Origin: Flavobacterium sp. ALD4
GTDB taxonomy: Bacteria; Bacteroidota; Bacteroidia; Flavobacteriales; Flavobacteriaceae
DNA: 64,000 nt
Direction: 5' to 3'
Assembly (NCBI RefSeq): GCF_002836475.1
Contig: NZ_PJBJ01000022.1
Span: forward strand, 372,001 to 436,000
The notes under the pieces were generated by a model. That model was not told the origin of the DNA, ran no database searches, and saw nothing but the letters and a program-made list of their open reading frames with translations. Below, one piece after another: positions 42,837-51,922 of this stretch (position 1 is the first letter of the stretch; each line of letters opens with the position of its first letter). A program made the position numbers and the translations under genes.

Positions 42837-45284
42837 TTATACGTTTCCAATTCGAATCACATCGGCAAAAATTCCGGAGGCGGTAACCTCAGCTCCTGCA
42901 CCAGCCCCTTTTATCAATAGTGGTTGATCGACATAACGGTCCGTAAAGAACAATACGATATTATCTTTTCCTTCCAGGTTGTAAAAAGGGTGGTCTTTTG
43001 CGATGAATTGTAAACCAACGCTTGCTTTCCCATTTTCAAATTGAGCAACAAATTTCAATCTGCTTTCTTTTTCATTGGCCGCAGCCAAAATTCCTTCAAA
43101 ATGAGCAGCATGTTCTACAAGAGATTTGAAAAAATCGGTATTATTTGTTGTTTCCATGCATGCAGCAGGAAGAAAAGATTCGTTTTCAATGTCTTCAATT
43201 TCCATTTCATAACCACTTTCTCTAATCAAGATCAATATCTTTCTTGCAACATCGATTCCGCTCAAATCTATTTTCGGGTCCGGTTCAGTAAATCCTTGAA
43301 CACCGGCTTCTTTTACGACTTTTTCAAAAGAATTATTTTTATCGAAATTATTAAAAATAAAGTTTAAACTACCGGATAAAACCGCTTGGATTTTGTTGAC
43401 CTTATCTCCTGAAACCACTAAATTTTTAACGGTATCAATGATGGGTAATCCTGCTCCAACATTCGTTTCAAACAAGAAAGGAGCATTGTATCTTCGGGAT
43501 AATCTTTTAAGATTTTTATAGTTTTCAAAAGCAGAGGAACAGGCAATTTTGTTACAAGTAACTACGGCAACACTTTGTCTTAAGAAATGCTCGTATGTTT
43601 TAGAAACACTTTCGTTTGCAGTGATATCCACAAAAATACTGTTACGTAAATTCAGGTCTTTTACTTTTTTAATAAATAATTCTTGATCAGCGGCTTCTCC
43701 TTTGTCTATAGCCGATTGCCATGCCTTTAAATCAATTCCGTCTTCGTCAAAAATCATTTTTCGGGAATTAGACAAAGCGATTACACGCAGGTTCATTTTT
43801 AGGTTTTCCTTTAGGAATTTCTTTTGTTGGTTAATCTGCGCGATGAATTTCTCTCCAACATTACCAACTCCCATTACAAACAAGTTCAATTGTTTAGTAT
43901 TGTCTTCGAAGAAACGTTCGTGAAGTGTGTTCAATGCTTTTTTCACATCTTTTTGATTGATTACCGCTGATATGTTTCTTTCGGAAGCACCTTGGGCAAT
44001 CGCTCGGATATTGACATTATTTTTTCCTAATGTGCTAAACATTTTACCGCTCAACCCTTGGTGATTTTTCATGTTTTCACCCACTAATGCAATAATGCAT
44101 AGGTTTTTTTCCACGATACAAGGTTCTATTTTGTGCTGCAAAATCTCGATTTCAAAGGCTTTGTTAATTGCGGCTTCAGCGGCTTCGGCATCCTCATTCA
44201 GAATTCCAATACAGATGGAGTGCTCAGAGGAGGCTTGGGTAATAAAGATTACATTGATCTCTTCTAGAGACAATACTTCAAAAAGTCGTTTTGATGAACC
44301 AGTTACACCTATCATACCGGGGCCTTCAAGGGTAATCAAAGTGATATTCTCGATATGGCTGATTCCTTTTACGGGCTGACCGTTAGAAATGGAGGTATTT
44401 GAAATATAAGTGCCTTCCGCTTTCGGTTCGAAAGTATTCTTGATATGAATAGGAATGTTCTTTCTTAGGACAGGCTGAATAGTGGGTGGGAACAACACTT
44501 TGGCACCAAAATGAGATAACTCCATCGCTTCCTGATAGGATATGGAAGCGATAGGTTGCGCTTGTTTCACGATTTTCGGGTTAGCAGTATACATTCCGTT
44601 GACATCAGTCCAAATTTCTAAATCTGTGGCGTCTAATGCTCCTGCCATTATTGCAGCGGTAAAGTCTGATCCACCACGTCCTAGTGTTGTATTGATTCCG
44701 TCATTGGACGAGGAAATAAAACCGGGCATTACGACAACCTGACTTTCATTCGAAGCAAAAAAATCGGCAATTAATTGATTTGTCACTTTGAAATTTACGG
44801 CAGCTTTTCCGAAATTACTGTTGGTTTTAATTAACTCGCGGCTGTCTTTGTAACTACTGTTTTTAAAATCTTGTTTGAGCGCCTCAGCAATTATATAAGA
44901 AGAAAGCAATTCACCAAAGCTTAAAATAGTATCTGATGTTCTATTGGATAGTTCTCCCAGAAGGAAACAACCGTCCAGTAAGGTTTCCAGGTGATTAATG
45001 ATTCGTTTGATATGACTTAATAAACTGCTTTGCTCGCTTACGGCAATCAATTCTTTTACAGCAGTCAAATGTTTTTTCTCGATATCGGCAACAATTTCCT
45101 TATAACTTTCATCATTTGAAGCGGCTCTTAATGAAGCCAACTGAAGTAAATCAGTTACCTTACTGAGCGCAGATACGACTACAATTAATTGGTTTTGTTT
45201 TGCTTGGTTTTGAACTATGTCAAGGACTAGTTTTATATTTTGTGCATTGGCTACCGAAGTTCCGCCAAATTTTAATACTTTCAT
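42837..45284 (-). CDS. thrA: Bifunctional aspartokinase/homoserine dehydrogenase
   Basis: An 815-residue fusion. The aspartokinase half starts MKVLKFGGTSVANA and has GRGGSDFTAAIMAGAL and DLEIWTDVNGMYTANPK. Two ACT regulatory segments (about 315-460; GMIGVTGSSKRLFEVL, NVNIRAIAQGASERNI) suggest threonine feedback. The homoserine dehydrogenase half (from about 465) has the NAD(P) loop LFVMGVGNVGEKF and GSLNFIFNNF with EPDPKIDLSGIDVARK. It catalyses the first and third steps from aspartate toward threonine. It begins 108 bases after the thrL leader peptide stop. Confidence 0.97.
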   Translation of the reverse strand: MKVLKFGGTSVANAQNIKLVLDIVQNQAKQNQLIVVVSALSKVTDLLQLASLRAASNDESYKEIVADIEKKHLTAVKELIAVSEQSSLLSHIKRIINHLETLLDGCFLLGELSNRTSDTILSFGELLSSYIIAEALKQDFKNSSYKDSRELIKTNSNFGKAAVNFKVTNQLIADFFASNESQVVVMPGFISSSNDGINTTLGRGGSDFTAAIMAGALDATDLEIWTDVNGMYTANPKIVKQAQPIASISYQEAMELSHFGAKVLFPPTIQPVLRKNIPIHIKNTFEPKAEGTYISNTSISNGQPVKGISHIENITLITLEGPGMIGVTGSSKRLFEVLSLEEINVIFITQASSEHSICIGILNEDAEAAEAAINKAFEIEILQHKIEPCIVEKNLCIIALVGENMKNHQGLSGKMFSTLGKNNVNIRAIAQGASERNISAVINQKDVKKALNTLHERFFEDNTKQLNLFVMGVGNVGEKFIAQINQQKKFLKENLKMNLRVIALSNSRKMIFDEDGIDLKAWQSAIDKGEAADQELFIKKVKDLNLRNSIFVDITANESVSKTYEHFLRQSVAVVTCNKIACSSAFENYKNLKRLSRRYNAPFLFETNVGAGLPIIDTVKNLVVSGDKVNKIQAVLSGSLNFIFNNFDKNNSFEKVVKEAGVQGFTEPDPKIDLSGIDVARKILILIRESGYEMEIEDIENESFLPAACMETTNNTDFFKSLVEHAAHFEGILAAANEKESRLKFVAQFENGKASVGLQFIAKDHPFYNLEGKDNIVLFFTDRYVDQPLLIKGAGAGAEVTASGIFADVIRIGNV

Positions 45285-45344
45285 CTTGTTTGTTTTATTT
45301 AGAAAAATGGCAATGCTATTTACCCACCTAAAATCTTTCCTTCT

Positions 45345-45402
45345 AAAAAAAAAGAAAAATATAAATTAGGATTATATGTAAAATTTATACCCCTAAGGGG
45401 TA
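45345..45402 (-). promoter_or_regulatory. Candidate transcription attenuator of the thr operon
   Basis: Read on the minus strand after the threonine codons of the leader: a TACCCC-TTA-GGGGTA hairpin (45388-45402) that contains the leader stop codon, overlapping by two bases a TATAAATT/AATTTATA hairpin (45360-45389), which is followed by a long T-rich run (45345-45359) ahead of thrA. The arrangement, threonine codons then competing hairpins and a T-run, fits ribosome-mediated attenuation. The terminator stem is AT-only and weak, so the exact structures are uncertain. Confidence 0.55.
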
Positions 45403-45497
45403 GTAGTTGTTGTTGCTGTAAATGTAGAAGTAACAGGGAGTGCAACCCAAATTTGAGTTGTTATCGAAGATTGATATGTTGTTCTGTTATTTGTCAT
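45393..45497 (-). CDS. Threonine leader peptide (ThrL-like)
   Basis: A 34-codon ORF with ATG at 45497 and TAG at 45393. It encodes 13 threonines (residues 2, 6, 7, 13, 14, 23, 25, 27 and 29-33) plus two isoleucines; residues 29-33 are five threonines in a row just before the final proline and stop. It lies 108 bases upstream of thrA on the same strand and is followed by hairpins and a T-run. This is the classical form of a thr operon leader, here in a flavobacterium. It is far below usual gene-length cut-offs and would be missed by annotation. Confidence 0.8.
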   Translation of the reverse strand: MTNNRTTYQSSITTQIWVALPVTSTFTATTTTTP

Positions 45498-45507
45498 TAT
45501 AGTTTTT

Positions 45508-45515
45508 CAAAAATA
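45508..45515 (-). promoter_or_regulatory. Possible -7 element of the thr operon promoter
   Basis: On the minus strand TATTTTTG fits TAnnTTTG and lies ten bases before the leader ATG, so the transcript would start very close to it. A clear -33 TTG is not seen. The rest of the gap 45516-45945 toward hutH contains no gene or strong signal that I recognise. Confidence 0.35.
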
Positions 45516-45945
45516 CAGCTTTTTATAAAAAGCTAAAGCCTTTTATCTGTTTTTTGCGAATATTTTAATAATTAGAAGAGATTTTGCCTTCTATTGAATA
45601 TTTCTTATTTTAAAACGATGTTATGAAGGGTATTGTCATTTAACGTATGAATAAAAAGACATAAATAGGGATTTTTGAGGTTTTTTTTTAATTGTAGTTG
45701 CTAATTTCTTCAATTTAACTGGTGCGGGTGCCGGTTTTGTTTAATGGTCGCAGGAGTGACTTTTTAAAATATTGCTGCTTGTTAAGCGTGTCAAAGCAAT
45801 AAAAGTGCTTTTTATCAAAGCAGGATTATTCTGCAATAAACTGCATCAATTTTAGTAAAGTCGTGCTTTTTGTTATAAATTTTAAATTATATGTTGCTTT
45901 TTAATATTGATTTCTCGAATTTTGGCTTTTTAAATTAAAGCTTAA

Positions 45946-47454
45946 ATGGACAATACACATTATATAAGTACTGCAGTACTTTCCTTGGAGACGTTAAACG
46001 AAATTATTTCACAACACATGTCATTGGAGTTATCTGATGAAGCTAAAATTAATATTCAGAAATGTAGGGATTTTTTGGACACAAAAATGGCAACTCATTC
46101 TGAACCGATCTACGGAATAAATACGGGTTTTGGATCACTTTGTAATGTTAAGATTTCTAATGAAAACTTATCAAAACTTCAGGAAAACCTCGTAAAGTCC
46201 CATGCTTGCGGTACAGGGGAAGAAGTGCCTAATGAAATCGTAAAACTGATGTTGTTGCTGAAGATACAGTCCTTGGGCTACGGACATTCAGGAATACAGT
46301 TACAGACAGTAGACCGTTTAGTTGCTTTTTATAACAATGATATTCTACCAATTATTTATACACAGGGTTCATTAGGTGCCTCTGGAGATTTAGCCCCTTT
46401 AGCGCATTTATCTTTGCCTTTATTAGGAGAAGGAGAAGTCTATTTTGAAGGTCAAAAAGTGCATTCAAGTGTAATAATGGAGCGCTTTAATTGGCAACCT
46501 ATCGTATTGCAGTCTAAGGAAGGATTAGCTTTGCTAAATGGAACGCAATTCATGAGTGCTTACGGAGCGCATATATTAATGAAAGCGAATAAATTTTCTT
46601 ATTTAGCGGATTTAATCGGTACGATATCTTTGGAAGGATTCGATGGTAGAATCGAATCTTTTAATGAGTTGATACACTTTATTCGTCCTCATAAAGGTCA
46701 AATTAAAACGGCTAGTCGTGTAAAAGAATTTCTAGAAGGAAGTGAAATTATCGAGCAGGAGAAAGTACATGTACAAGACCCGTATTCATTCCGTTGTATC
46801 CCGCAAGTTCATGGAGCTTCAAAAGATGCTATTGACTACGTTAAGAAAGTATTTAAAACTGAAATTAATTCGGTTACAGATAATCCAAATATATTTATCG
46901 AAAGTGACCAAATTATTTCTGGAGGTAATTTTCACGGACAACCATTGGCGTTAGCATTGGATTTTATGGCAATTGCATTAGCCGAATTGGGTAGTATATC
47001 AGAAAGAAGAACCTATCAATTGGTTTCAGGATTGCGAAACCTTCCTGCATTTTTAGTGGATAATCCCGGGTTGAATTCCGGTTTCATGATTCCGCAATAT
47101 ACTGCTGCTAGTATTGTCAGCCAGAACAAGCAATTAGCAACACCTTCAAGCGTAGATAGTATTGTTTCCAGTAATGGACAAGAAGATCATGTGAGTATGG
47201 GGGCCAACGGTGCTACAAAAGCGTTGCGAGTTATGGATAATCTGGAACGTATATTGGCAATCGAATTGATGAATGCTTCTCAAGCGATTCAATTTAGAAG
47301 ACCGCTTCAGTCAAGTGAATTTATCGAAATGTTTTTGAGCTCGTACAGAGAAGAAGTTCCGTTTGTAAAAGAAGATCGTATTTTACATTATGACATAGAG
47401 AAAACTGTTTCTTTTTTAAACAGTTTTCAAATTGAAGATGATTTGTTAGACTAG
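45946..47454 (+). CDS. hutH: Histidine ammonia-lyase HutH
   Basis: A 502-residue aromatic amino-acid lyase. The MIO cofactor forms from Ala145-Ser146-Gly147 in GSLGASGDLAPLAH; Tyr56 in YGINTGFG is the catalytic base. Ser85-His86 in the selectivity position (SHACG) indicates histidine rather than phenylalanine or tyrosine. It converts histidine to urocanate. No hutU, hutI or hutG follows, so the rest of the pathway must be elsewhere, or the enzyme has a separate role. It is divergent from the thr leader. Confidence 0.92.
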   Translation: MDNTHYISTAVLSLETLNEIISQHMSLELSDEAKINIQKCRDFLDTKMATHSEPIYGINTGFGSLCNVKISNENLSKLQENLVKSHACGTGEEVPNEIVKLMLLLKIQSLGYGHSGIQLQTVDRLVAFYNNDILPIIYTQGSLGASGDLAPLAHLSLPLLGEGEVYFEGQKVHSSVIMERFNWQPIVLQSKEGLALLNGTQFMSAYGAHILMKANKFSYLADLIGTISLEGFDGRIESFNELIHFIRPHKGQIKTASRVKEFLEGSEIIEQEKVHVQDPYSFRCIPQVHGASKDAIDYVKKVFKTEINSVTDNPNIFIESDQIISGGNFHGQPLALALDFMAIALAELGSISERRTYQLVSGLRNLPAFLVDNPGLNSGFMIPQYTAASIVSQNKQLATPSSVDSIVSSNGQEDHVSMGANGATKALRVMDNLERILAIELMNASQAIQFRRPLQSSEFIEMFLSSYREEVPFVKEDRILHYDIEKTVSFLNSFQIEDDLLD

Positions 47455-47498
47455 TTTCTGGTGACTATTATAACGAGTTAAATTATTCGAAATAAATA

Positions 47499-47540
47499 AA
47501 AAAAAACCATCCTACTTATGAAGTTAGAATGGTTTTTTTA
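47499..47540. terminator. Bidirectional terminator between hutH and the RimBK fusion
   Basis: AAAACCATCCTAC and GTTAGAATGGTTTT form an imperfect stem with A and T runs on either side, 45 bases after hutH. Confidence 0.65.
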
Positions 47541-47604
47541 TGCCAATTATTTTGACAAAAACTTAGCGAATTGAATAAACTAAGTTCTAAAAGTATTAAA
47601 TTAA

Positions 47605-48975
47605 TTATTTTATTTTAAAATTCTTTTCAATTGCTTTGATCATTTCGCCTGCGATATCTTTATTGGTAGCGCCTTCTATTCCTTCTAATCCAGGAGAGGA
47701 GTTTACTTCCAGCAATAAAGGACCTTTCGCTGAACGAATAATATCAACCCCGGCCACTTTTAAATCCATGGCTTTTGCTGCTTTTATCGCAATTCGTTTT
47801 TCTTCCATGGTTGCTTTTATGACAGTTGCTGTTCCACCAAGATGGATATTGGCTCTGAATTCGCCTGGCATCGCTTCTCTTTGAATGGAAGCCACAACCT
47901 TTCCGTCAATCACAAAACAACGAATGTCTTTACCGTTCGCTTCTTTTATGAATTCTTGAACTAATATGTTTGCATTAACACTCTTGAAGGCATTAATAAC
48001 GCTTTCTGCCGCTTTTTTTGTTTCGGCGAGGACAACTCCTTTTCCTTGTGTTCCTTCGAGTAATTTCACGATTAGTGGCGAACCACCTACCATTTTGATC
48101 AAATCATTGGTATCTAAAGGGGAATTGGCAAATCCGGTTGTCGGGATCCCGATACCACTGTTTAAAAGCAGTTGTAACGAATATAATTTGTCACGGGATT
48201 GTGTGATTGCTGCCGCTGAGTTCAGACAATATACTTTTAACGCTTCAAACTGTCTTGTTAAGGCACAGCCATAAAAGGTGATGCTTGGTCTTATCCTTGG
48301 AATGATAGCGTCAAATTGATCTAAAATAATTCCGCCTCGATAATGTATTTCGGGGGTTTGTGCGTCCAAACGCATGTAGCACTCTTTTATATTCAAGAAA
48401 TGCATTTCGTGACCGCGCATTTCGCCCGCTTCCATAATACGTTTGTTGCTGTACAATTCGGGATTAGAGGCTAAAACTCCAATTCGCAAACCGGTGCTTG
48501 CTTTTATTGAATTTTTATATAAATCTTTAAGGTTGTCAGTTGTTGGTTGACCCAAAAGGTACTGTTGCTCAGGGTCAACAAGAACTCTTCCGCTCATAGC
48601 TTCTCTTCCTAATAGCATTCTGAATCCCATGGAGTCTCTATTAGTCAATGTCATTTCAATAGGCCATCTAGAATTACCGATTTCTAAATTGGTTTGAATC
48701 ACATATCTCTGTTCTCTAAATCCGCTAGAGCTTTTTACGATACGTTTGTCAATTAGAGGAGCCTCACAATGGATGACTGTTTTTAAATTATTCTGAATAG
48801 GATTGATGTCAAATCGGACCCAGTTTGTTTCGTTTTTAATAAAAGGAGCTATGTTAATAGCATGTAAAGCAGATGTTTTTGCACCAGAGTCTACGCGGGC
48901 TTTTATCGTGGGAATTCCCAGTTCAGGAAAGGAGCACCATTCTTCACTACCTAGAATAACTTTTTCTTGAGGCAT
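47605..48975 (-). CDS. Fusion of RimB-like retropepsin-type protease and RimK ATP-grasp ligase
   Basis: I take the ATG at 48975 ([13 protein letters not shown]), 456 residues; the frame runs to 48999. Residues about 1-140 are a retropepsin-like domain of the RimB type with the catalytic motif [14 protein letters not shown]. Residues about 160-456 are RimK: ATP-grasp with [36 protein letters not shown] and the metal site [15 protein letters not shown]. RimK adds glutamates to the C-terminus of ribosomal protein S6, and RimB cleaves them; in Pseudomonas they are separate proteins of a RimABK system. Having both in one chain is notable. No rimA is nearby. Confidence 0.85.
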   Translation of the reverse strand: MPQEKVILGSEEWCSFPELGIPTIKARVDSGAKTSALHAINIAPFIKNETNWVRFDINPIQNNLKTVIHCEAPLIDKRIVKSSSGFREQRYVIQTNLEIGNSRWPIEMTLTNRDSMGFRMLLGREAMSGRVLVDPEQQYLLGQPTTDNLKDLYKNSIKASTGLRIGVLASNPELYSNKRIMEAGEMRGHEMHFLNIKECYMRLDAQTPEIHYRGGIILDQFDAIIPRIRPSITFYGCALTRQFEALKVYCLNSAAAITQSRDKLYSLQLLLNSGIGIPTTGFANSPLDTNDLIKMVGGSPLIVKLLEGTQGKGVVLAETKKAAESVINAFKSVNANILVQEFIKEANGKDIRCFVIDGKVVASIQREAMPGEFRANIHLGGTATVIKATMEEKRIAIKAAKAMDLKVAGVDIIRSAKGPLLLEVNSSPGLEGIEGATNKDIAGEMIKAIEKNFKIK

Positions 48976-49059
48976 ATTATTTATTTTTGTTAAGGTCAAA
49001 TTATAGAAGTCAAATATAAATATTTGTTTTTATAAAATATGTAGAATTTATATAAAGAA

Positions 49060-49099
49060 TAAACCCGTTATGTTATAAAAACGTAACGGGTTTATTTTG
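49060..49099 (-). terminator. Terminator after clpC
   Basis: AAACCCGTTA and TAACGGGTTT form a perfect 10-bp stem followed by A/T-rich sequence, 19 bases beyond the clpC stop on the minus strand. Confidence 0.75.
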
Positions 49100-49117
49100 T
49101 TATCAGAAATGGGCCTT

Positions 49118-51667
49118 CTATTGATTAGTTGGCTCTTCTGCTTTAGTAACTTTTACATTTAGTTCCTGAGCTCCCTCTTCAATATCCATGAAAATCTCAT
49201 CTCCTGAAGAAATTTTAGAAGTGATAATTTCTTCGGCAAGTGAATCTTCAACGTATTTTTGGATGGCTCTTTTTAGTGGTCTTGCACCAAATTGCTTATC
49301 AAAACCTTTTTCCGCAATAAAAGCTTTTGCCTTGTCAGAAAGGGTTAATTTATATCCTAGTTCCGTAAGGCGAGCATATAATTTCTTCAATTCGATTTCG
49401 ATAATTAAATCGATATCATGTTTCTCTAATGTGTTGAATACAATTACATCATCAATTCTGTTTAAGAATTCAGGTGCGAAAGTTTTTTTCAAAGCATTTT
49501 CAATAATGCTTTTAGAGTTATCATCTGCACTTGCAGTTCTCGCAGCTGTACCGAAACCAACACCTTGACCAAAATCTTTTAATTGTCTTGCTCCAACATT
49601 TGAAGTCATGATAATTATAGTATTTTTGAAATCAATTTTTCGACCTAAACTATCAGTTAAATAACCGTCATCCAAGACTTGTAATAACATGTTAAAAACG
49701 TCTGGATGCGCTTTTTCAATTTCGTCCAATAACACAACACAATACGGTTTTCTGCGTACTTTTTCTGTTAATTGTCCGCCTTCTTCGTAACCTACGTATC
49801 CTGGAGGCGCTCCCACTAAACGAGAGATTGCAAATTTCTCCATATATTCACTCATGTCTACTCGTACCAATGCGTCTTCAGAATCAAATAATTCGTTAGC
49901 AAGCACTTTGGCTAATTGCGTTTTTCCAACACCTGTTTGGCCCAGAAAAATAAAGGAACCAATTGGTCGGTTTGGATCTTTCAATCCTGCACGGTTTCTT
50001 TGAATAGATCTCGCTATTTTTAAAACGGCTTCTTTTTGTCCAATAACTTTACTTTCGATAAGTTCCGGTAATATAGCCAGTTTGTTACTTTCTGTTTGTG
50101 CAATACGGTTTACAGGGATTCCGGTCATCATTGAAACTACGTCGGCAACATTATCCTCTGTAACTTCAATTCTATTGTTTTTTGCATCCTCTTCCCATTG
50201 TTCCTGAGCGATTGCTAATTCTTTTTCAATGCGTTTCTCATCATCTCTAAGTTTTGCAGCCTCTTCGTATTTTTGCTTTTTAACAACTACATTTTTTAGC
50301 TCGCGAATTTCTTCCAATTGACGTTCCAAATCAAGTACCTTTTTAGGAACTTCAATGTTGGTGATGTGAACTCGTGAACCCGCTTCGTCTAAAGCATCAA
50401 TAGCCTTGTCCGGTAAAAAGCGTTCTGACATGTATCTATCCGTTAGTTTGACACAAGCCTCAATGGCGTCTTGTGAATAAATAACATTATGATGGTCTTC
50501 GTATTTGTTCTTGATGTTGTTTAAAATGGTAATTGTTTCTTCTACAGATGTAGGTTCTACAATTATCTTTTGAAAACGTCTCTCTAAAGCACCATCTTTT
50601 TCAATGTATTGTCTGTACTCATCCAGTGTTGTTGCTCCGATACATTGGATTTCTCCTCTTGCTAAAGCAGGCTTAAACATGTTGGAGGCATCCAAAGATC
50701 CGGTTGCTCCACCTGCACCTACAATAGTATGAATTTCATCAATGAAAAGAATGATATCATCATTTTTTTCCAATTCATTCATTACGGCTTTCATACGTTC
50801 TTCAAATTGTCCTCTATATTTAGTTCCAGCAACAAGGCTTGCAAGGTCTAATGTAACAACGCGCTTATTGAATAGGATTCGAGAAACTTTCTTTTGTATG
50901 ATTCGCAAAGCTAAACCTTCGGCAATAGCCGATTTTCCAACTCCGGGCTCACCGATAAGGAGTGGGTTGTTCTTTTTACGTCTGCTCAAAATTTGGCAAA
51001 CACGTTCGATTTCTTTCTCACGTCCTACAACGGGGTCTAATTTTCCTTCTTCGGCCATTTCTGTTAAATCCCGTCCAAAATTGTCTAATACAGGTGTTTT
51101 GGATTTTTTATTGGATTTATTGGCCGGATTATTAAAATTACCTTCTTTAAGACTGTCATCTTGTCCTGAATCGTCATTATAAGAGTCTGCAGCCCTTGGT
51201 AAATTTTCCAAGAATTCTTCTTCGTTTGGTGTCATATTGATATATTGTTCTTTAGCTACATCGTAATCAATTTTAAGTTTATTCAGTAGCTTGGTTGTTG
51301 GATCGTTTTCGTTTCGTAGAATACAGAGCAATAAATGCGCTGTACTTACAGAAGAACTTTGGAACACTTTTGCTTCTAAAAAAGTCGTCTTCAAAGCACG
51401 TTCTGCCTGTCGTGTCAAATGAAGATTTTTCTTTTCTAAATTTGTTTCTACGCCAGGGGTTGCGGGGCTTAGTATCTCTACTTTTTTACGCAAATGTTCT
51501 AAGTCTACCGAAAGGTTGTTTAATATTTGAATTGCTTTACCATTACCATCTCGAAGGATACCTAGCATCAAGTGTTCAGTTCCTATGAAATCATGACCCA
51601 ATCGCAAAGCTTCCTCTTTGCTGTAGGTAATAACGTCTTTTACTCTTGGTGAAAAATTATCATCCAT
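49118..51667 (-). CDS. clpC: ClpC-type AAA+ protease unfoldase
   Basis: An 849-residue protein with ClpC architecture: two N-terminal Clp repeats ([23 protein letters not shown] onward, and [12 protein letters not shown]), first AAA module with Walker [14 protein letters not shown], a middle UVR-like coiled coil ([20 protein letters not shown]), and second AAA module with [15 protein letters not shown]. The VGFG loop (about residue 700, QGVGFGTA) is where ClpP docks. It unfolds proteins for the ClpP peptidase in general proteolysis and heat stress. It is monocistronic and diverges from gyrA. Confidence 0.96.
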   Translation of the reverse strand: MDDNFSPRVKDVITYSKEEALRLGHDFIGTEHLMLGILRDGNGKAIQILNNLSVDLEHLRKKVEILSPATPGVETNLEKKNLHLTRQAERALKTTFLEAKVFQSSSVSTAHLLLCILRNENDPTTKLLNKLKIDYDVAKEQYINMTPNEEEFLENLPRAADSYNDDSGQDDSLKEGNFNNPANKSNKKSKTPVLDNFGRDLTEMAEEGKLDPVVGREKEIERVCQILSRRKKNNPLLIGEPGVGKSAIAEGLALRIIQKKVSRILFNKRVVTLDLASLVAGTKYRGQFEERMKAVMNELEKNDDIILFIDEIHTIVGAGGATGSLDASNMFKPALARGEIQCIGATTLDEYRQYIEKDGALERRFQKIIVEPTSVEETITILNNIKNKYEDHHNVIYSQDAIEACVKLTDRYMSERFLPDKAIDALDEAGSRVHITNIEVPKKVLDLERQLEEIRELKNVVVKKQKYEEAAKLRDDEKRIEKELAIAQEQWEEDAKNNRIEVTEDNVADVVSMMTGIPVNRIAQTESNKLAILPELIESKVIGQKEAVLKIARSIQRNRAGLKDPNRPIGSFIFLGQTGVGKTQLAKVLANELFDSEDALVRVDMSEYMEKFAISRLVGAPPGYVGYEEGGQLTEKVRRKPYCVVLLDEIEKAHPDVFNMLLQVLDDGYLTDSLGRKIDFKNTIIIMTSNVGARQLKDFGQGVGFGTAARTASADDNSKSIIENALKKTFAPEFLNRIDDVIVFNTLEKHDIDLIIEIELKKLYARLTELGYKLTLSDKAKAFIAEKGFDKQFGARPLKRAIQKYVEDSLAEEIITSKISSGDEIFMDIEEGAQELNVKVTKAEEPTNQ

Positions 51668-51922
51668 ATTGTATATTTTGTATATGTAAATTTAGTGAAT
51701 TAGTATCTTAAAAACAAGAATCATACCTTAAGATGTCGTGTCAGCTAATTGACAAAAAAAATAGGGGAATATTGTAAAATAGCACTTAATTTATTAAACA
51801 AAAGAGAGATTTAATTTGTTAATAAATCTTTGAAATAAGAATGTTAAAATACTTTATAAAATTTCAAAAAGCCGTATATTGGCACGTTTTGAAACTAATA
51901 TAATATTTTAATATAACAACTT

